A stretch of DNA of 64,000 nucleotides from Rhododendron vialii (lineage: Eukaryota; Streptophyta; Magnoliopsida; Ericales; Ericaceae). The notes under the pieces were generated by a model. It saw nothing but the letters and a program-made list of their open reading frames with translations, had not been told where the DNA came from and made no database searches. Location of the stretch: NCBI RefSeq assembly GCF_030253575.1, contig NC_080558.1, forward strand, positions 1,374,001-1,438,000. The letters are read 5' to 3'. The translations under genes were made by a program, and so were the position numbers. Each line of letters begins with the position of its first letter. The stretch's first letter is position 1. Below, in pieces: positions 58,500 through 64,000 of this stretch.

Positions 58500-61400
58500 G
58501 GCCGTCTCCGTCTCCTGCGATTTTCACCGCACAGTCGCTGCAAGCAATTATCTATTGGTACAAAGCATGAACAAGCATTGAAAAAAGAGAGAGAGGAGAG
58601 AATTAGTTAGGCATTTAAGAGAGAGAGAGAGAGAGTTGGCTTACCTGACCAATGGAGGTGGATCCAAATAGCTAGCAAACGCCGGGAATGCTGCCGCTGC
58701 AAGGGCAGCATGTGGGCAAGTAAAAAACAAAGGGATAGGGGAGAGAATTAGGGTTAGAGGTTGAAGAATTGGGAGAGGGAGACAGAGTTACATTCAAAAT
58801 CTCACCTCTTTGGCACTGCGACTTTGCTGGTGAGGAGAGATGTGGACCTGTAGTATGCCTCAGGAAGAAGGGTGCGCGTGCAACGAAAGACGAAGCATGA
58901 GTGAGAAGAAAGAAAATACCCTGATTAGATTCTATTACATCAGTTCTCTCTCCAGACAACAGAGTCCCAAAATTATGTCTGAGATTGGGGCATATTCCGA
59001 GGGTAGAGAGAATAAGGAACGGTGACATGAAAGAAGGTGAGGATATTTTCAGCACCATACCCAAAAAGCCCAAAATCCCATATCTTGTTGCGCTGGATCA
59101 AAGTGCCGTATCCAGAAAGTCCCAAATCACTCACCTGTGTATCCCGTGGCACTGGATCAAAGTACTGTACCCAACAAGCCCAAAATCACATGCGTAAAGT
59201 CTAAAATGCCCCCAAAAAATTCAAAAGAAACCCTCAACTCAAGGGTATTCTTGGCAGATCAGGCCAAAATGTAAGCCATCCCATGACCAATACTTCAGGC
59301 TTAACTCTTTCTTTTAGTATAGTTTGTGGATATGAAGCTAGACGACCTTTTGGTCGTTCCACTTGTGCCTTCTGCTATATGACACTGTGCTACACACTTT
59401 AACGAGTTCAGTATAACACCCACTTACTCACTAACTAAGAAACTCGGAATCCACAAAACTGATCAGTCCCACTTTTACCAATTTTCACACCATTTCTTCA
59501 AGCCAAACCACAAGCTCAAAGTAGCCTAACGGACAGAGAATAACAATTTTATTTCAACAGAAATATTAACAAGAGATTATAAACAAAAAACTAAATAAAT
59601 AACAAAAACATTAGCGTTTAAATACAGCTAATATATCCACTACACACCCAAACCAACCCAAAAACAAAATCCAGGTCTCAAAACAATAGTTCACTCTCCT
59701 AACCTTACTTAATTAATAAACAAGGCTGTTACTGCAGAGACTACCAACAAAGGAACCAGTAGTTCTTTTGTCGATCAAAAAAAAAAAAGAAACGAAAAGA
59801 AAGAAAGAAAACAGAAGAGAAAGGAGCCAGTACGACAAGGATAAATAGTGCTCTCCATAGGTCTGACCTCTATGGCATTGAACTTCACGGTTGTTGCAAT
59901 CATGTCGATATTTACACCATAACTTAATCAAAGACTGATCCTTCATCTTTCTTGAACCCACCCAACTTCCCATCCCTGCACCACGGACATCCATTAGAAA
60001 TGAAGGAAAAAAATGAAGGCCCCTCTTCACTCGAGTGCAATTTTGTTCACCCTCCTTAAAAGAGGGTGAACATTACCCTCTCTCTCATTGATTGAAATGG
60101 TATGGATCCCACCACAAAGTGATGTCATGCTCATCATGCAATACACTTTTTGGTAGGCATGACATCACTTTATGGTAGGGTCCACATCATTTCAACCAAT
60201 AGGAAGGAAGGTAATGTTCACCCTCTTAAGTGGAGGGTGAACAAAACTCAACTCCTCTTCACTCTTCAGTAAACTCCTGTGCAGTCAACAAGCATATTCT
60301 GACAGCAAAAGAAACACACACACACACACATATTCAAGACAATATTACATTTTTTTTGGAAAAGTAAAACATACTTTTCAACAACCATTCAAGTTTCCCC
60401 AAGCATTATATGTATATTTCGACAGTAGCCAAGGAAACACTAATGCAAAGTTTTGAGTATAGGTGGGGGCTGCACTAACAATGATGGTGGCCATGAAATG
60501 ATTGTGAGGTCACTGAGGTATAACTGCCATAGAGAAACGGAGGAAAACACACATGACACAACTATTGTTTTTGTTTTTCCTTGCACAGCTCCAGGTAAAC
60601 TTGCTGATAAGCATGTCTTTAATTTTAATATCGCATTTAATAAGGTTTAAAGGTATTTTGGTGGGTTTTATTTAGCTTTAAAAAATGAGCCAATTTATGT
60701 ATTGAAGTAAACACTACTTGTAAGTCCCTCCCGAGACTCTTCCTTTTGCTGAGTGTATTTGATCTTCACTCTTCAGTATTTTGAAGCCTGTACCAATGGA
60801 CAACTTCCCCCTAAAATAATTCATCAAGCAAGTTTAATACTGATAATCACGGAGTCATACACATAATTCTCCATGCAGCACACTTGACAAACTAACACAC
60901 AAGTACATCGCAATACATCCAAGCTTCTTTCACCAAATATACCCCCAACCAAATAAATCTATGACAATAATAAAGCAAAAAGGGATAATCGCTCACCACC
61001 CAAGTTAGGAAATCAACGGGATACAGATTGACACCACCTGAGGATTTAACTGGGGATACAGGGCTAGGGAACCGCTCACCACTCGAAGGAATCCACCTAA
61101 GAGATACAGAAACAGGGAACTCGCCACCTATCGGAATCCACCGAAGGATAAGAGTTACAAGAAGAATTATCTTCTACAAGCCAAAGGCTATTTTAATTCA
61201 ACACTCAAAAAACTACCATTTCATTCATAACAATAGAATTTATAGACTACTTGGAACAACCCTCCAAGAATAGGAAAGACACTTGCATTTTCAAAGCTAA
61301 AATTAAATAAACACAGAGACTTGACTACAAAAAACTAGGTAGACTCCATGAACAACTCAATGACTCCTTGAACCAACAAATGACACTAAAAATTGTGTGA

Positions 61401-63096
61401 ATGAATACTTAGACTAGAAATTAAAAGACAAAAAATAACTTTTCGATTCTTGTTGCACCATTATTTTTTCTGCATCGAAATCAAGTGAAACAGTCACAGA
61501 GAGAAAGAAGAAGAGAGAACTATCTAACCTCCATAGCAAATCAAATCCTGTAGAACTTGAAGGACTGGATGCTCAAAGCATTCTAGATCTAATAATTTCC
61601 ATCTGTCACATGTGGTGTTTGTGTAGTTTTCAATGCTAAAAAAGAACAATGAAAAAAATCGGCCCCAAACACCTCTCGTACAGTTTCGTAAAAGGCACTG
61701 TAAGAGGATGTTACACTATCTACCTACCAAAACTTTTACATAGTGGTACCAGATAACGACTTCGGTCGACTAATCAATCCTAGGCTTTGCCTTCAACTGG
61801 AAATACGCTGCTAGGGTGCGGCTTGAGGCTTCAAGCCAAGGAGTGGACTTTCAGTTAATTGAGTTAGAACTTTGGCTTCGGGAACTTTTTTTGGGAATTT
61901 CACATTGCCATATTTATGAAAAAATCAACACTTACAGCGATAATGCAAGCATTTCAAACCTAAAGGCATGCAACCACTTCTCCTCGTTATTTATCCCTCA
62001 GGAACCAAGAAAATCCCCTACTCTAGGCTGCACAAACTTTTTTTTTTTTTTGGGTAACTGTACACAAACTTATTGCATGCTACATACCTTCACTTCCATT
62101 CCAACTGTTAAACCTCCAAACCAGCAAGAGAGATGCAAGATAGCATGATACGAATGCAACTTACAATGAATTCAGGCTAGTTTCTGCACGAATACAGCTA
62201 ATCAAGGTGCTGGTACAAATTTAAATAAAAACAGCAAAAAGGATACCTATGGACATTACATAGGTATCATAGTTTGGTGGGCGTGGGGGAGTTTTTGATG
62301 TTCTGTAATTACCTTGTTCATCAACTGTGCTAGACATCTATGGAAATTGTTGCGGCTCTAGTTTGCACATTTTTGCCTTTCATTATTTAGGTGAGCCAAA
62401 TCTGCATAATATATCGTGTTCGTCTAGGTAAATTGATGTGGAATTTGACCCTTTGTTTTAGGATTCGTGGACCCACCCCTCCCAAAGGACCAATAGTAGA
62501 AAACCAGAATAAGATTGGCCTTTGGGCTGCGAAGCTACCATCAGAAAATTCAATTGTTGTTTGGAGGACCCCCTTTCTAGTTTCTACTCTGAAAGAAAAC
62601 TCCCATGGCCTACCAAGGGTTAATGAGAGTGCCGAACAGACTAAAAAGACGGAAAACTTTTGGTCAATAGCGTAGTGAGCTCACTTTGGAGTGAAGATAG
62701 CCTGTAAATCTGCTATGTCCTTCAGTTTATCCTTGTCAGGATTTTCATTGGCATTCCGTTGGAGTGCAAACATCTTGTCATTTATGATCAACTTAAAAAT
62801 CCCCAACAGGCTGGAAGCCAGGGTGCTTCACACTAGCATGTGTTCCGGCATATAGGATGGAATCATCTAAGTTCCACACTAAGAGATAAAGAATAAATGT
62901 TTCTTAGCAACAATGATATAAGTAGGATGGATTAGAAAGTAACGTTAGTAAGCTGTAGACTAGGGAACAGTAACTACCAAATGGTCCATGGCTGTCCATA
63001 ATTAAAATCACATAGAGAAAGGACCAACTAAATGAAGATTCTCAAGATAATAATCCAAACGAAATACTACACTAAGCAAGATACGATGGGTTGAAC
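58500..63096. other. Intergenic DNA without a recognised gene
   Basis: Short frames at 58672-59073 (-), 59713-60030 (-) and 62391-62675 (+) match nothing I know. A MULE-type foldback lies at 60033-60253. GCTGGATCAAAGT occurs twice at 59091-59150 in a small duplication. A (GA)n tract is at 58619-58634. If the kelch gene at 63097 has further exons they would lie in the right part of this stretch, but I see none. Confidence 0.45.
60033..60253. mobile_element. MULE-type foldback MITE
   Basis: Arms share TTTTGTTCACCCTCC, GAGGGTGAACATTACC and the CATGACATCACTTT complement, so nearly the whole element folds back. An 11-bp repeat CCTCTTCACTC lies at 60022-60032 and 60254-60264, a size expected for Mutator-like insertions (9-11 bp). 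No coding sequence. Confidence 0.7.
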
Positions 63097-64000
63097 TTAC
63101 ATGACGAAGGCACAGCTACTGTAGACGGTTAGTGGGTGAGGGATAATAAAAGTTTCACGGCATACAATGGAAGCCTTGAAGCCACCTTGGTGTGAAACTC
63201 GAAACTTGGAGCAGCGAACTTTGATGGGGTCTCCGGGGAGATCTTTGAGGGTGAGAAAACAGAAGTGACTTCCCCCCAAATGAAGCAAAGCTGGCTCAGG
63301 GAGGAGAAGATCCGCTTGGTACTTTGTCATCGGGTAACCCTCAATGGTTCCCCAGTCGAATTTCTCCGTCTTCATATCGAAGGTGTAGAAAATCCCCCTA
63401 AATGTCCAGTACAGGAAGTTGCCGACAGCAGTTAGATTGGAACTGAAGTTAAGGGAACGTTTGGGTCGGAATTCCTCCCAACATCGGGCGTTGACATGGT
63501 AGATATAGCTGCAGCAACCCAGCAGGATCTTCTTTCCATCTCTAGGACCGCCGCCGTAAAGGACGGGGGTTATGCATAAATCGCTCTTGTGCATACCAAA
63601 GCGCTTCGGGGGTGGAGGTATAGGCTCCCATTCGTTTTTCTTGGGGTCGAGAAACTCCGCCCACGGGTGTCGAGCCTTCTTTTTATCCTTATTTTTATAA
63701 TCAACCCCACCAAAAACATAGATCTTACCTTCAACATCCACAGCTTTACCGCCATGTCTCTTGTTGAGCATATCAGGGCCTTGAATCCATCCCTTCCGCG
63801 GATGATTAGTGTCGAAATAGAAGACCTTGTTGGAGTACAGCCATCGGCCTTCCTTCTCAGAGTCTTCAGAGGAACCACCAAGTGCGTAGACAACCGAGCC
63901 GCCGACAGCGACGGTCATAGAACAGTCCGGAGTCAGTCCCGACTTGTTGGACGGAGGAGAAGTGAGCAGCCGCATCCCGACAAGCTCAGGCGGCTTGTCC
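63097..64000 (-). CDS. Kelch-repeat protein, C-terminal part, cut by the window edge
   Basis: A minus-strand frame is open from the right edge to a TAA at 63097-63099. An ATG lies at 63975, but the frame continues upstream to the edge (DKPPELVG before it), so the true start is probably outside. At least 292 residues are seen. Kelch-type motifs include VYALGGSSEDSE, GKAVDVEGKIYVFGG (with a preceding KGWIQGPDML) and SNLTAVGNFLYW, which predict blades of a beta-propeller used for protein binding. No F-box is visible in the part present. The stop overlaps a perfect donor (CAT|GTAAGT at 63100), so the frame may end in an intron and further exons may lie to the left. The family is clear; the partner and role are not. 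Confidence 0.75.
   Translation of the reverse strand, partial: DKPPELVGMRLLTSPPSNKSGLTPDCSMTVAVGGSVVYALGGSSEDSEKEGRWLYSNKVFYFDTNHPRKGWIQGPDMLNKRHGGKAVDVEGKIYVFGGVDYKNKDKKKARHPWAEFLDPKKNEWEPIPPPPKRFGMHKSDLCITPVLYGGGPRDGKKILLGCCSYIYHVNARCWEEFRPKRSLNFSSNLTAVGNFLYWTFRGIFYTFDMKTEKFDWGTIEGYPMTKYQADLLLPEPALLHLGGSHFCFLTLKDLPGDPIKVRCSKFRVSHQGGFKASIVCRETFIIPHPLTVYSSCAFVM

Noticed and set aside
1-64000. Bacterial-type features (operons, CRISPR arrays, ribosome binding sites, riboswitches)
   Set aside because: The window is plant nuclear DNA; no regularly spaced direct repeats or polycistronic gene runs are present.

Overview
This window is nuclear DNA of a flowering plant, most likely a woody eudicot. 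The evidence is short exons split by long AT-rich introns, plant-specific families (a CaaX-tailed heavy-metal protein, type-A response regulator and plastidial starch phosphorylase remains), and many MITEs, TRIMs and small non-autonomous LTR elements. The species cannot be named from the sequence. No rRNA or tRNA gene and no CRISPR array was seen.

Layout. 1-4537: no recognisable gene, several MITE/foldback repeats. 4538-6929 (+): a two-exon gene for the ESSS-type (NDUFB11-like) mitochondrial complex I subunit. 9726-10145 (+): a small acidic unrecognised protein gene with a TATA box. 12101-14058 (+): a three-exon heavy-metal-associated isoprenylated plant protein (HIPP) gene whose second intron carries two MITEs. 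15473-18023 (+): a two-exon gene for the NDUFA8-type complex I subunit. 19382-19580 (-): an RS-domain exon. 21240-25195 (-): an intron-bearing plastidial alpha-glucan phosphorylase pseudogene. 25768-28277: a Gag-only Ty3/gypsy-type element with an extra inverted partial LTR. 28284-35480: tandemly repeated intergenic DNA with LINE tails, interrupted by a Ty1/copia fossil (31571-34390).

35570-51475 (-) is the most interesting part. Two paralogues in tandem encode an IRE1/RNase L-like arrangement, a degenerate kinase domain followed by a KEN-type ribonuclease domain, without an IRE1 lumenal sensor or transmembrane segment. The right copy (44156-51475) can be read as five exons whose phases agree throughout and give 499 residues. 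The left copy (35570-39665) shares the exon plan but carries breaks and lacks the catalytic histidine. Between them lie a 1.2 kb MULE-like element and a duplicated piece of the NDUFA8 locus (second exon plus 3' flank).

51.5-63 kb is gene-poor and MITE-rich, with a truncated type-A response regulator pseudogene at 57977-58484 (-). A kelch-repeat gene runs off the right edge (63097-64000, -).

Two complex I accessory subunit genes lie within 14 kb of each other on the same strand. The other genes show no evident functional link.
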